From assembly GCA_963818505.1 (NCBI GenBank), contig CAWFSJ010000005.1:1178001-1242000 (forward strand): a DNA stretch of 64,000 bases, read 5' to 3'. The translations under genes were made by a program, and so were the position numbers. Below are positions 33,780 through 43,756 of this stretch, in pieces; the first letter of the stretch is position 1; the number at the start of each line of letters is the position of its first letter. The DNA comes from JADKAV01 sp963818505 (GTDB lineage: Bacteria > Actinomycetota > Actinomycetes > S36-B12 > UBA10799). Below the pieces are notes generated by a model. The model was given only the letters and a program-made list of their open reading frames with translations. It searched no databases and was not told where the DNA came from.

Positions 33780-36029
33780 GTGGCCGGGGAACTCTCGGAG
33801 TTCGCGGAGCTGCTGATCGGGTCTGCGGCGGCCGGGCCGGCGGTCGTCGCCGAGGTCCGGGCCGCGGCTGATGCAGTGGCCGCGGCGCCATCGGCACTCA
33901 CCCGGCAGCGGTGGGAGGACGCGTTACGGTCGCTGAGCCCGGACCCGGTTCAACTGCTGCTCCAAGCGTGGGGCCTGGCCGAGTTGCCGGGCGCGCAGCA
34001 GGTGCTCGGCCCGGATGTCAACCGCATGCTTCGCAGCGACGCGGCCTTGATCTCCGGAGTTGATGTCGACCTTCGCCTGGGGCCGCTGGAGGTCAGCGCG
34101 AATCTGCCGGCCTTGATCGCGCGGGTGCCGGGCGCACCGCCGATCGTGGTGGGGCTCAAACCACCGGCCAACGTCACGGCCTCGGTGGCGGCTGGACCGA
34201 TAGATGTGACCGGCGGACTGCACGCGGAGCAGGGTGGGTGGAGCGGGTCACTGTCGGCGCAGGTGGGCGTTGTGGCCGCAGGTGCACTCGCGCTGCTGGC
34301 CGACCAAGCCGGCACGACGTCATTCGCAGCGGTCCTGGGTGCCCGCTTCACACCCGGCATCCAGCTCGGGTTCGGCTTCGAGACCTCGAGCTTGGGTGGT
34401 GTGGTGGGGGTCAACGTCGCGGCAGACGCCCATGCCCTACGCAAGGCGCTGTCCAGCGGTGCTGCGGTGGCGTTGTTCTTCCCGGCCGGCCCGGGTGATG
34501 CTGCCGCCCGTCGCGCCCGGTTGCAAATACTCACCGGAGTCTTTCCGGTCCGGTCCGGTTCCATGGTGGCCGGGCCGTCCGCAGAAGTCACGTGGTTGCA
34601 GGTGGCGGGGCAGTCGGCCTTGCGGATGTCCTTGGTGGCCCTGCTGGAGCTGCCTCGGGGACGGTTCCTGCTGCTGGGCAGGGCGGGGGTGTCCATCCCC
34701 GTCGTGCTGGACGTGCAACTTGACGTGGTGGGCGAGATCGACCCCGCCGCAGGCCTGATGGCTGTGGATCTTGCGGTCGTATCGGGCCGGTTGTTCGGGC
34801 TGCTGCGTGTCGACGGAACCGCAGCGCTGCGGGTGCGCACCTGCGACCCGACGACCGCCCTGTTCACCCTCGGCGGTTTCTACCCCGGGTTCCGCGCCGA
34901 TGTTCCGGGGCTGCCGCCGCAACGCCGGCTGAGCATGGGCTCGGACCTTCCCCTGCCGCTCACGTTCCGGTTCGAGGGTTACCTGGCGCTCACCGATGGC
35001 ACATTCCAGGCAGGCGCCCGGGTGGAGGTCGGCTTCGATTTCGGTATCTCTGTGCACGGGTACTTGCAGTTCGACGCGATCGGTCAATACGATCCCTTCC
35101 ACGTCCATGCCCGCCTGGCAGGTGGGGTGGATGTCGGGGCGCTGGGCATCGACTTCGCCGGGGTCGACTTCGAGGGTGTGATCGACGGCCCCGGGCCGGT
35201 GGTGGTCTCCGGCGAGGTGTCCGTGGAATTCCTCGGCGCCGAGGCGGGCTGGAGCGACTCCTTCAGCATTGGGGAGTCAGGCGGATCTGCGGCCGAGCCC
35301 CCGGTCCGCGACGTCGTCGGCCTGATGGTGCGGGCGGCGGAACGCGCCGACGAGGCCGATCCGGTCCAGGCGCCGCCGGAGGCACTGGTCCCGGTCGAGG
35401 CCGCAGACCCACTGGTGAACGTCCAGGTCGTGACCCGCGACGTCGATGGGGTCGCGGTCGTACCGCCTCTGGGGTCGGTGGTCTGGAGCCAGACGGTGGC
35501 CCCGTTCGAAACCCCCGTGCATCGGGTTCGCGGCCGGCGGCTGGTCGACAAGGCCCGGCTCACGCTGGCAGGGCTTCCCGCCGGGACCGAACCGGGGCCG
35601 ACCGAACAGTTCGCCCCCGCCGCCCTGCGGGACGCAGACAAGGAGCAGTTGCTCACCCTGCCCGCCTACGAACGCATGCCGTCGGGGGTGACGGTGCGAC
35701 TGCCGGCGGTGGACGTCGGGGCCGGGAGGCCGGGATCGATCGCCTATGACGAGTACTACAAGCCCGAGGCGATCCGGCTCAACGGGATCAGCCACGCAAT
35801 CTCGGCTTCGCTCATCGGGGTGCTCAGTGCGCGGGCTGCCGCCTCGGTGGCGGCTATGAGCCAGCCGTCCGTGGTGGTGCGCCCCGACCTTTGGGCCGTG
35901 GTGTCCCCGGGTGTTCCCCGGCAGGTCGGCACTGCCACGGCTGCGGTCTTCACCGCGGCCGACAGCGGTGGAACGGCGATGCCAGCGGTTGAGGTCGCAG
36001 TCCCGGTCGACCGGTTGTGGGGGCCTTGA
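33780..36029 (+). CDS. DUF6603-like large beta-rich protein
   Basis: A 749-residue protein from a GTG start, no signal peptide and no clear membrane helix. Residues ~260-500 are predicted continuous beta strand with GRFLLLGRAGVSIPVVLDVQ, FTLGGFYPGFRADVPGLPP and GYLQFDAIGQYDPFHVHARL, blocks I associate with DUF6603. The C-terminal quarter has a second pattern, VWSQTVAPFETPVHRVRG ... KEQLLTLPAYERMPSGVTV, which recurs in related uncharacterised proteins as I remember them. Its stop overlaps the next ATG (TGATG). Function unknown; a large sheet-like or barrel-like structural role is possible. Confidence 0.7.
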   Translation: MAGELSEFAELLIGSAAAGPAVVAEVRAAADAVAAAPSALTRQRWEDALRSLSPDPVQLLLQAWGLAELPGAQQVLGPDVNRMLRSDAALISGVDVDLRLGPLEVSANLPALIARVPGAPPIVVGLKPPANVTASVAAGPIDVTGGLHAEQGGWSGSLSAQVGVVAAGALALLADQAGTTSFAAVLGARFTPGIQLGFGFETSSLGGVVGVNVAADAHALRKALSSGAAVALFFPAGPGDAAARRARLQILTGVFPVRSGSMVAGPSAEVTWLQVAGQSALRMSLVALLELPRGRFLLLGRAGVSIPVVLDVQLDVVGEIDPAAGLMAVDLAVVSGRLFGLLRVDGTAALRVRTCDPTTALFTLGGFYPGFRADVPGLPPQRRLSMGSDLPLPLTFRFEGYLALTDGTFQAGARVEVGFDFGISVHGYLQFDAIGQYDPFHVHARLAGGVDVGALGIDFAGVDFEGVIDGPGPVVVSGEVSVEFLGAEAGWSDSFSIGESGGSAAEPPVRDVVGLMVRAAERADEADPVQAPPEALVPVEAADPLVNVQVVTRDVDGVAVVPPLGSVVWSQTVAPFETPVHRVRGRRLVDKARLTLAGLPAGTEPGPTEQFAPAALRDADKEQLLTLPAYERMPSGVTVRLPAVDVGAGRPGSIAYDEYYKPEAIRLNGISHAISASLIGVLSARAAASVAAMSQPSVVVRPDLWAVVSPGVPRQVGTATAAVFTAADSGGTAMPAVEVAVPVDRLWGP

Positions 36030-38497
36030 TGGCCGATGACATGTGGTTCAGCCCGGCAGTGCGGCACGGCGGTGCGCCGGTCATGGGTGCCCACGGGCGG
36101 GCGATCCAGGACCGGACCTTCGGGATCGACACCGCGGGGTCGACGTGGGGTGCGCAGGTGCGACTGCGGTTCGCGCTGCAAGGGGTCGCCGATGTGCGCG
36201 GGTTGCGCCCCGGTGCCGTGGTTCGGCGGGTGCCGCACCCCGGGACGTACGCCGCTGAGGAGGAGCAGCGGCCATACGTGGAGTTCGCAGCGACCGACCT
36301 GCCCTGGCGCTACAGCCCGGGTCCCGATGCGCAAGGCCGGGTGCGTCCGTGGCTGATGCTTGTGGTGGGGGTGGCCGACGACATCCAAGTCGCGGGGGAT
36401 CGGGTCACCCTGCAAACGCCCGTGCTCAAGGTGCACGACCCAGATCGGGCCGCCCTGTGGGCGCACGTGCAGCGCGCCGCCGCCGGTGGGGATCCGGCCG
36501 CCGGGTTGTCCCGGGTCCTGTGCGCCCGTGAGTTCGACGCCGGCGCCACCTTTGAGACCGACCAGGATCACACCGCCGCCCTGGTGGTGCCGTGGGGTCT
36601 GGACGGGTTGCCCGCGTGGAGCATCGGCGGGGCAGGACCAGTCGAGGTGCTCTGCCTGGACTCCTGGAATTTCCGGACCGGGCCGGAGCGCGGCTTCAAG
36701 GAGCTGGCGCTGGAACTGAAGGCCGGTGACGACGATCCGTTGGGGATGGTGCACGTCGTCCTCGACGACGGCACGACGCTGGCGGTGCCCGGCGCATTGA
36801 CGACGACGCTGCCGGATGATGATCCGGCGGTGGGGCTGAGTTTCGGTCTGCTCGAGCGTGAGTCGATCGACGGGCGGCAGGTGGTGGGCCTCCCGGCCTA
36901 CGGCGCACCATGGTTGGGCCAGGAGGTGGTACGGCAACGAACGAACGCGGCGCAGGCGGTGGCACCACCGCAGTGGCTGTGGCCCGAGCAGGTCAACGCG
37001 GATCTGAGCCGACGGGTGGTGGCCGCAGTCGGGCGACAGGCGGCCGTCGACCTGCAGGAGGAGATCGTCGGGTCTGCTGCTCGCACGTGGCGGGCCGGAC
37101 CGGCGGCATCCTCGATGCTGTCCGGTCTGGCGCTGGGGTTGGCCGCCTCGACTGCGATGTGGCGTCGGCGGTTGCCCCAGGACGTTGCCGCCCGGGTCGC
37201 TGTGCTGGGACCTGCGATGGGCCGGATAGCCACCGAGGGTCCGGCCGGCGAGGACGGCCCGACCTTGCGTGAGAGCCTGGCGCGACCCGCTCAAGTCGAC
37301 CGCCTCGGATTGCCGGTGTCGCTGCTTGGCCCGGTCGGCCGGCGCGTGTTGCGCGCTGGTGGTCCGGTCTCACATTTGGCGCAGCCTGGTGCCGTGCGGA
37401 TCGATGAGGTGACGGCCGCTGCCAATCAATCCGAGGATGTGCCCGACCGGCCGCAGGAAGAACTCGCGGTGGGCGCTGATCCGGCCGACCTCGACCCCGG
37501 CCACCTGGACACGCTGGTCCACGACGTCGCGCAGGATCTGGGCGAGCAGGGTGCGGCCCACGAGGTCGCGGTGTTCGCGCGCGAGGCGGGGATGCCCGAA
37601 CGCTACGACCCTCATCCTGGGCCCGAAAGGATCCAACGCCGACCCGTGGACCTGTCGGACCTCTCCGGTCTGCTCGTCGACCTGCTCGACCCCGGGGCGG
37701 ACCTTCCCCCCGCCCGTCGCCGTGTGACCGCGCGCATAGACGGCATCGAGCCGTCTCGGCTCCTGCAGCCGCTGGAGGACTGCCCCGACCTCGATCTGCC
37801 CGCCTGGCGCTACCTGCGCGACCGGGCTCAGTACTGGCTGCTGCCCGGAGCGCAGACCCTGTCGGCCGGCGAGGTGGTGAGTCTGCGCACCAACCCGCAG
37901 TTCGTCGAGCAGTTCCTCGTCGGCTTCAACCAGCAGGCGCTGGCCGAACTGCGCTGGCGGGGACACCCGGTCCGGGCCGGCTGCACCCCGCTGCGACGGT
38001 TCTGGGACCGCACACCGACCGAGGCGGGTGCCCGGCGCGACGACATCGTCGGGGTGTCCGGGTGGATCGGCCCGGACAGGGTGCCCACGGGTCGCACGGG
38101 GGAGCACCCGCCACCGGCCGTGGTCTCGGAGCGGCTGGTCGTGGTCATCCGCAGCGAGTTGTTCCGCCGCTACCCCGCGACCTTGGTCAGCCTCGCGCCC
38201 GGGGCCACGCCCGGCCATGCGGACCACCCGGCCAACCTGGCAGCGCGTGAGTGGCCGGAGTTCATCGCTGCTCTGTCCGCGGACCTGACAATGTTCGCCT
38301 TCCGCACCGATCCGGGGCTGACCGCGCAACGGTGGATCGTGGTGGAGGAGGTGCCCGAAGGTATTCGGTTCAGGACGCAGATCCGGCCCCCCGCGGGGGC
38401 CGGCTCGAATGGCGCAACTACCGCTGCCGCGCTGCTGATGAGGCCGGTGCGAGTGCTGCTGAACGCTGCGGAAACCATCCTTGGGGCCGGGCCATGA
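36029..38497 (+). CDS. large protein of unknown function, RRYP-type family
   Basis: An 822-residue soluble-looking protein coupled to the preceding gene (TGATG). The N-terminal ~120 residues read VEFAATDLPWRYSPGPDAQG and RVRPWLMLVVGVADD. The C-terminal ~220 residues contain VEQFLVGFNQQALAELRWRG, VVVIRSELFRRYPATLVSL, DLTMFAFRT and WIVVEEVPEGIRF. I recall this pattern of motifs from a broad family of uncharacterised bacterial proteins that neighbour proteins like the next one, but cannot verify it here. No enzyme motif, signal or membrane segment is visible. It overlaps the next gene by ATGA. Confidence 0.7.
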   Translation: MADDMWFSPAVRHGGAPVMGAHGRAIQDRTFGIDTAGSTWGAQVRLRFALQGVADVRGLRPGAVVRRVPHPGTYAAEEEQRPYVEFAATDLPWRYSPGPDAQGRVRPWLMLVVGVADDIQVAGDRVTLQTPVLKVHDPDRAALWAHVQRAAAGGDPAAGLSRVLCAREFDAGATFETDQDHTAALVVPWGLDGLPAWSIGGAGPVEVLCLDSWNFRTGPERGFKELALELKAGDDDPLGMVHVVLDDGTTLAVPGALTTTLPDDDPAVGLSFGLLERESIDGRQVVGLPAYGAPWLGQEVVRQRTNAAQAVAPPQWLWPEQVNADLSRRVVAAVGRQAAVDLQEEIVGSAARTWRAGPAASSMLSGLALGLAASTAMWRRRLPQDVAARVAVLGPAMGRIATEGPAGEDGPTLRESLARPAQVDRLGLPVSLLGPVGRRVLRAGGPVSHLAQPGAVRIDEVTAAANQSEDVPDRPQEELAVGADPADLDPGHLDTLVHDVAQDLGEQGAAHEVAVFAREAGMPERYDPHPGPERIQRRPVDLSDLSGLLVDLLDPGADLPPARRRVTARIDGIEPSRLLQPLEDCPDLDLPAWRYLRDRAQYWLLPGAQTLSAGEVVSLRTNPQFVEQFLVGFNQQALAELRWRGHPVRAGCTPLRRFWDRTPTEAGARRDDIVGVSGWIGPDRVPTGRTGEHPPPAVVSERLVVVIRSELFRRYPATLVSLAPGATPGHADHPANLAAREWPEFIAALSADLTMFAFRTDPGLTAQRWIVVEEVPEGIRFRTQIRPPAGAGSNGATTAAALLMRPVRVLLNAAETILGAGP

Positions 38498-41400
38498 CGT
38501 CCGTGGCGGTAATGCTGCCCGCTCGCATCGAGACCCGGTTCGACACCGACCGGGGCGGTGCCGCTCGCCTGCGCGTCATTGTGATCCCCGCGGACGTGTG
38601 GTTCGACCGACACGACCCAAGGGTGAGCCAACAGGACATCGAGGCGCTGCGGGTCGCGGCGCAGGCCTGCGACGGCGACCTGTTCGGGCAGGCCGGGATC
38701 GCCGCGTTCGAGCGGTTGGCCGGCCAGGTCGGTGCGGGCCGGGCAGCCTGGTTGGGAACGACCCTGCTCACCCGCGACGCCGGTGGTTGGAATCTGGCGG
38801 AACCGGACGTGTGGCGGGCACCTGGACAGCCTGCCGCGCCGCGCATGATCCGCGGCCTTCCCGGACTGGTCGAGGTGTGGGCGACACTGGCGGACTCCCG
38901 GGAAATCCGTCTGGCCACTTTGCGCCCGAAGCCCGAGCTGCGGGTCGAGCCCGACGTGGCTGGTGGGCCAGCCACCTTCTGGCCGCGCTGGGGCGTGCTG
39001 AAGCGGGCAGGGCTGACCGCGACTATCAACTTGAGCGAGGTTGACGGTGGCAGGCCCATCGACCCTGCGGACATCGCGGTGCTGACGGTCCTCGGGCTGG
39101 GCACGGCGGACCCCGCCCGGCTATTGAGCGCTCATCGGCACGCCGGCGCCGCGAGCCTGATGCCGCCCGGATCCCCGACGAACAACACTGCGGAGGCCAG
39201 TTACCGGCCACCCGGTCCGCTGGACTGGCGCCACGCTGCCGTCGCCACCTCCGAGGCATCGCAGCAGTTGGGCGACGCCATCGGCGCGCCCGTGTCGCTG
39301 CCCGGTGCCGACGATGGACACCGGAACCTGCAGAGCCTGCTGGTGTCGGCATTGTGGCCCGCGCTGTGGGGACATGCCCTGCAGGACCTGGCCGGCTGGC
39401 CGACGGGCGAGGACGCCGGACGGATCCGGTCTGGTTTGTGGTGGCCGCAGTACGTGTTCCCCGAGGGCCCTTTCCCAAGCCTGCTCGTGGGGGACCAACC
39501 GTACGGCGTCCTCCCGGCGACGATCGTGGCCAAACTGGCTGGCAGCGGTGGTCCGGCCGGATGGGCCGGGCAAGCGGTCGGCGCGCACCTCGCAGAGGCT
39601 GCGAGGCGCGCCGAATCGGGTGTCGGGACGGTGGTTGACGCCAACACCGACCAGGTGCTGAAGGTGCTCGCGCACACACCGGTGTCGACCGGTCACCGCT
39701 ACCGATGGTCGGTGCCCGCCGCGTACTTGGGCGGGCCGCTCAAGGATGCACATCTCAACCGTCTGGCTGAGGTGCTCGACCCGATGGGGGTGGATGCGAC
39801 TGGGCTCGCGGGTGCTCAGATCGCGCTCGGATCGTCGGCACCGCTGGACCTGCCGCTGTTGGACCCGGGCGGCCCCGATGAGCCGCCGAACTGGGTTCAC
39901 CTCATGCTGGACGATCTTCTGCGCGACGTCGACGACGGTGTGGTCGAGGAAGCCGACTTCCTCGCACTGGAGGCAGTCGAGCCGAAGATCGCCACGAACC
40001 GGCACCGGTTGTGGCTGCTGCGACTGATAGCGCTGTGCCGTCGCCACGCGCCCGAGGTGGGGCTCGGTGCCTTCACGGGGGTGCTGGAGTCGCTGCGGGC
40101 CTACGAGGTCGAACCCGCGCTGCTCGTCCGACTGGTGGTGCAGTCATTGCGGGTGGCCCATGGCTGGCCCCCCGACGACGGTGCGGCCGACGAGGTCTAC
40201 CGGAACACTCTGGAGGCGGCGCGGGGGCTTGCCCTGCGGCCAGTTCGCGGCGATGACGGTGTGCAGCGCGCGCTGGCAGCCACCATGGACTGCGCCACGC
40301 ACCGGGTCGATGCCCTCCCCGCCGCCGCCGCGATGTCGACTCTCGACGCAATGGCCGATGCTCCGCGGGTACTGGGCCTCTACGGCTGGGTCGACTCCCC
40401 GTTACGCGGCGAGCCGGGGTTCGGCAAGGACAGAGCCGTGCTGGCGCCGTCGCCCGCGCAGGCAAAGGCGGCGGCGATCATCAAGGACCGCTACGTGACC
40501 CATGCAGAGTCCGGGCTCGCGCCCGTCGACGCCTGGGACTTGGGACTGAACTCGCGCGCCGTGCGCCGGGCGGTGGGCCTGCTCGACGCCGTGGCTGAAG
40601 GTGCCCATCCCGGCGAGGCGCTGGGACGACTGGTGGAAGCCTGTTTCGAGCGATACCCGGATGTCCTGCGACTGCGCGGTGGTGATCCTGCGGGGCCACC
40701 CGGGGGCTACCCCGCGGATGGCGACGCCCCGCTGCGCCGCACGTGTGACGGGCTGGCGGCGATGCGGGACTGGGCAGGGGACCGACCGGCGTTTGCTGCA
40801 CGGACCGGTCTCGTACCGGGGGACTTCGGGCCGCAGGTGACGGCCGAACTCGATGCGCTGGCCGCGGTCCCTGAGGTTGTGGCCGACCTGCATCTGCTGG
40901 AAGCTGTGCACGACACGGTGCAGGGCGGGTCCGCTGTGACTGCGCAGGCGCTGGACTCCCTGGCCGGTTTGGGTGAGGTGCCGGAACTGCGCAGCCTGCG
41001 TACGCCGGTCCCCGGCACCCCCCTGACCACGCGCGTGCAGTTGTGCCTGCCGGCTGTGGCCGAACCCGCGGACCCACAGCGGGCTGCCCTTGCCGACCCG
41101 GCGGTGGCGGCGTTGCTGGACTCGTTGGGCGCGGCGGATGATCCGGTCCGGTTCGGCTGGCGGCGCGGGGACGTGGTCGTGACGCTGGCCGACCTGGGCC
41201 TCGCACCCAGCGACCTCGCGGCCCTGGACGACGCAGGGCTGCTCACGGCAGTTGAGCTCGGCTGGCCCGGTGGGGATCCCACGATGCCATCCGGGGTCGA
41301 GGACGTGCGCCGGGTGCTCGCGGTGCTCAGTCGCTGTTCGCCCTCGCCCGGGCCCATCGCCGAGGTCGACGAACTCCGCCAGCGCTACGCGCAACTGCGT

Positions 41401-43515
41401 ACCGCGGTGACCACCCTGGTCGCCGAGTTGCGTGCCGCGGGTGCCGCCGACGATCCCGCGTTGCGCGCCCGCGCCCTGCGTTGGGGACTCGCAGGGGATT
41501 TCAACGCAGGCGCGGAGATCGCCGGAGCGAACCTTGCGCAGTGCCCACCGGTTGCCGACCTCCTCGACGACGACTTGGTGCCAGCACTGCGCAGACTCGC
41601 CGCGATCGGTCGTGGCCACTCTGATGCGGTCGTCGTGCCGGTGCTGACGGGGGGCGCGACCCCGACGCCGCTGGACCTGGCGCCTGACGCCGTGCACTGG
41701 CAGCAGGCCTTCTCCCACGTTCGCCCAGCTCTCTCGCAGTTCCACGAAGCCTTGGGCGCGCGTGTGACGGCGACTTACGCATCGGGCTGGGGGCCGGGCT
41801 GGACCGGCCAAATGGTGCCGGGGACCGCCGCCCTGCCCGGTGCGGCCAGGGAACTCGCGGTTGTTTACGGACTGGACTCAGCTGATCCGGCCAATGCGGT
41901 CAGTGGCGTGGTTGACCAGTGGCAGGAGACTCTGCCCGGGCGTTGGTCGCCCGACGGATCCGTGGACCGTGCCATCTCGGCCACCGCCGCCTTCGGTTTC
42001 GCCACTCCCGGAGCACGCCCGCAGCAGGCGATCCTGCTGGCCGTGCCGCCTTCGCCCGACATCGACCTGGATCTGCCCTTGCTGCGCCAGGTCCTGACAG
42101 AGACTCGGCTGCTGGTGCGGGTCCGGGCGCTGCGGGGTCGCGACCTCGGGCCGCTTGGCGCGCTTCTGCCGAGCGCCCTGCTGCGCGCCGACGCCGCTGG
42201 CGGGATCGTGCTGGACGACTCTGTGTGGAACCGGCCCACCAACGATCCTGGTCTGCACGTACGCCTTGAGCAGGGAACACCGGAGGGCGATGTGGACCTC
42301 GCTCTGCAGGCGCGCACGGCTGACCCGTTGTGGATGATGACACGGCAGTGGGAACTCGGGGAGCACCAGGGCGCCGACGCGTCCAGCCCGGTCTGGGCGC
42401 GGGCGCGGGTGAAGACCACCCCACTCAAGCCACCGGTCGACCGCCGCTTTGCGGACCCCGCGCGGCTATCGGGGGCGGCGGTCCTGGAGGCGGCGAGCCG
42501 CGACTGGCCGGGCGCCGTCGGTACGGCAGATCCTTTCGACACCGAAGCCTTCGTGCACACCGCCGCCCTGCGCGGAGGCGGTGCCACGTTCCTCGCACCG
42601 GATCACCCGGGCGGGCAGTCCGACTGGTGGTCGGTCGACGCGCACGCAGCGTTGCGACCAGCCGGCAGGGCCCGGACGCTGGCGGGCCTGCCCGGCCGGA
42701 TGCGATACCCAGGTGCCCCTGCGCCGGGGTGGTGCACGCTCGAGGACCCCGGCGACAGCGTCACAGCGCACTTGCCGGACACCGCGCATGTGGGATCGCT
42801 GTTCTTCCTGGACGTTCTCGCGGGCCACGCCACCGACTGGTACCTGATGCCGCTGCCGACCGACCCGGCGCGCGTGTTGTCTGTCGGCAAGGTGACCGTG
42901 GTGGACTCCTTCGGCGACCCGTGGGTGCTGCCGGAGGATCACTGGGGACCGGTCGACAGGTGGAATCTGTTCGGCACTGATGGCCTTGGTCCTTCGGAGC
43001 TACTGCTGTGGGCCGCCGACGCCCCACCTCTTGAAGGTCCCGTGCTCGAGCGGGTGGTCCTCGGCGTCGACGAGGACGCGAACCTGCTGTGGGCCGTCGA
43101 GGAAACGGTGGAGGCGGGACAGCGGCTACCCGACGCTGCCGAGTCCGGCCCACCGGCTTCGGACAACACCGCACCCCGGGTGGGGTACCGACCGTTGTCA
43201 GACTCCCCGCCGCGGTGGCACCCCTACCCGGCCGATGACGCGGCCGAACCCCGGCGCTTCCGGCAGGGCAGGCTCGCAAGTGGTGCAGGGGTCACCGACC
43301 TGCCGTTGGGTGCGTCCCGCATCCTGCCCACGGACCACGTGCATGAGATCGTGCCCGCAGCGATTCCGGCCCGCGGCCTGCAGGTTCAACGCCGTTGGGT
43401 GCTGGCTCGCGACGCGGACGGCAGAGTCGTTCTGTGGCAACAGCACACCCGTCGCGTGCCGTTGGCCCCACCCGCCCTGCGACTGCCATTCGACGTGATC
43501 ACATCCGGGCCGTGA
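38494..43515 (+). CDS. 1673-residue protein of unknown function, LPARIETRF family
   Basis: One intact frame of 5 kb, starting in the ATGA overlap with the previous gene. The N-terminus has MLPARIETRFDTDRGGAARL, then PADVWFDRHDP. The middle has LWPALWGHALQDL and VGDQPYGVLPATIV (about residues 285-345). Near residue 1280 comes DPLWMMTRQWELGEHQGADA, followed by SSPVWARARVKT. These strings resemble conserved motifs of very large uncharacterised proteins in other bacteria, as I remember them. There is no signal peptide, membrane helix or repeat array. It probably forms a complex with the three upstream products. Codon use looks like the host's. Confidence 0.72.
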   Translation: MTSVAVMLPARIETRFDTDRGGAARLRVIVIPADVWFDRHDPRVSQQDIEALRVAAQACDGDLFGQAGIAAFERLAGQVGAGRAAWLGTTLLTRDAGGWNLAEPDVWRAPGQPAAPRMIRGLPGLVEVWATLADSREIRLATLRPKPELRVEPDVAGGPATFWPRWGVLKRAGLTATINLSEVDGGRPIDPADIAVLTVLGLGTADPARLLSAHRHAGAASLMPPGSPTNNTAEASYRPPGPLDWRHAAVATSEASQQLGDAIGAPVSLPGADDGHRNLQSLLVSALWPALWGHALQDLAGWPTGEDAGRIRSGLWWPQYVFPEGPFPSLLVGDQPYGVLPATIVAKLAGSGGPAGWAGQAVGAHLAEAARRAESGVGTVVDANTDQVLKVLAHTPVSTGHRYRWSVPAAYLGGPLKDAHLNRLAEVLDPMGVDATGLAGAQIALGSSAPLDLPLLDPGGPDEPPNWVHLMLDDLLRDVDDGVVEEADFLALEAVEPKIATNRHRLWLLRLIALCRRHAPEVGLGAFTGVLESLRAYEVEPALLVRLVVQSLRVAHGWPPDDGAADEVYRNTLEAARGLALRPVRGDDGVQRALAATMDCATHRVDALPAAAAMSTLDAMADAPRVLGLYGWVDSPLRGEPGFGKDRAVLAPSPAQAKAAAIIKDRYVTHAESGLAPVDAWDLGLNSRAVRRAVGLLDAVAEGAHPGEALGRLVEACFERYPDVLRLRGGDPAGPPGGYPADGDAPLRRTCDGLAAMRDWAGDRPAFAARTGLVPGDFGPQVTAELDALAAVPEVVADLHLLEAVHDTVQGGSAVTAQALDSLAGLGEVPELRSLRTPVPGTPLTTRVQLCLPAVAEPADPQRAALADPAVAALLDSLGAADDPVRFGWRRGDVVVTLADLGLAPSDLAALDDAGLLTAVELGWPGGDPTMPSGVEDVRRVLAVLSRCSPSPGPIAEVDELRQRYAQLRTAVTTLVAELRAAGAADDPALRARALRWGLAGDFNAGAEIAGANLAQCPPVADLLDDDLVPALRRLAAIGRGHSDAVVVPVLTGGATPTPLDLAPDAVHWQQAFSHVRPALSQFHEALGARVTATYASGWGPGWTGQMVPGTAALPGAARELAVVYGLDSADPANAVSGVVDQWQETLPGRWSPDGSVDRAISATAAFGFATPGARPQQAILLAVPPSPDIDLDLPLLRQVLTETRLLVRVRALRGRDLGPLGALLPSALLRADAAGGIVLDDSVWNRPTNDPGLHVRLEQGTPEGDVDLALQARTADPLWMMTRQWELGEHQGADASSPVWARARVKTTPLKPPVDRRFADPARLSGAAVLEAASRDWPGAVGTADPFDTEAFVHTAALRGGGATFLAPDHPGGQSDWWSVDAHAALRPAGRARTLAGLPGRMRYPGAPAPGWCTLEDPGDSVTAHLPDTAHVGSLFFLDVLAGHATDWYLMPLPTDPARVLSVGKVTVVDSFGDPWVLPEDHWGPVDRWNLFGTDGLGPSELLLWAADAPPLEGPVLERVVLGVDEDANLLWAVEETVEAGQRLPDAAESGPPASDNTAPRVGYRPLSDSPPRWHPYPADDAAEPRRFRQGRLASGAGVTDLPLGASRILPTDHVHEIVPAAIPARGLQVQRRWVLARDADGRVVLWQQHTRRVPLAPPALRLPFDVITSGP

Positions 43516-43585
43516 CGTTGTCCCCTTCGGTTTGCAGCGCGAAGAGTGATCATGGCGGTGGGTCCGGATGGGTGGGCTTGCTGGA

Positions 43586-43735
43586 CCGCCCCAGCAGGGT
43601 TGTGGGAAACAGGCAATCTAGTTGCGTGTCTGCCACATCCTTGGCGCTGGCCTCACATTGTTGGCCGCCGCCCCAGCAGGGTTGTGGGAAACAGGCAATC
43701 TAGTTGCGTGTCTGCCACATCCTTGGCGCTGGCCT
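43586..43735. repeat. 82-bp tandem duplication upstream of a membrane-protein gene
   Basis: Two copies of a block beginning GCCCCAGCAGGGTTGTGGG and ending TTGGCGCTGGCCTC, with a period of 82 bp. The first ~68 bp of each are identical. Each unit contains an imperfect hairpin with TGTGG paired to CCACA around AGGCAATCTAGTTGC. The second copy ends 21 bp before the GTG of the gene at 43757, so the block may hold a duplicated control element. Confidence 0.9.
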
Positions 43736-43756
43736 CCAGTCGCTTATGGTGAGTCG

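Noticed and set aside
32852..43515. An extracellular contractile injection system or phage tail
   Set aside because: No sheath, tube, baseplate or AAA ATPase gene is visible. Only a loose resemblance in gene size and wall-binding domain remains.
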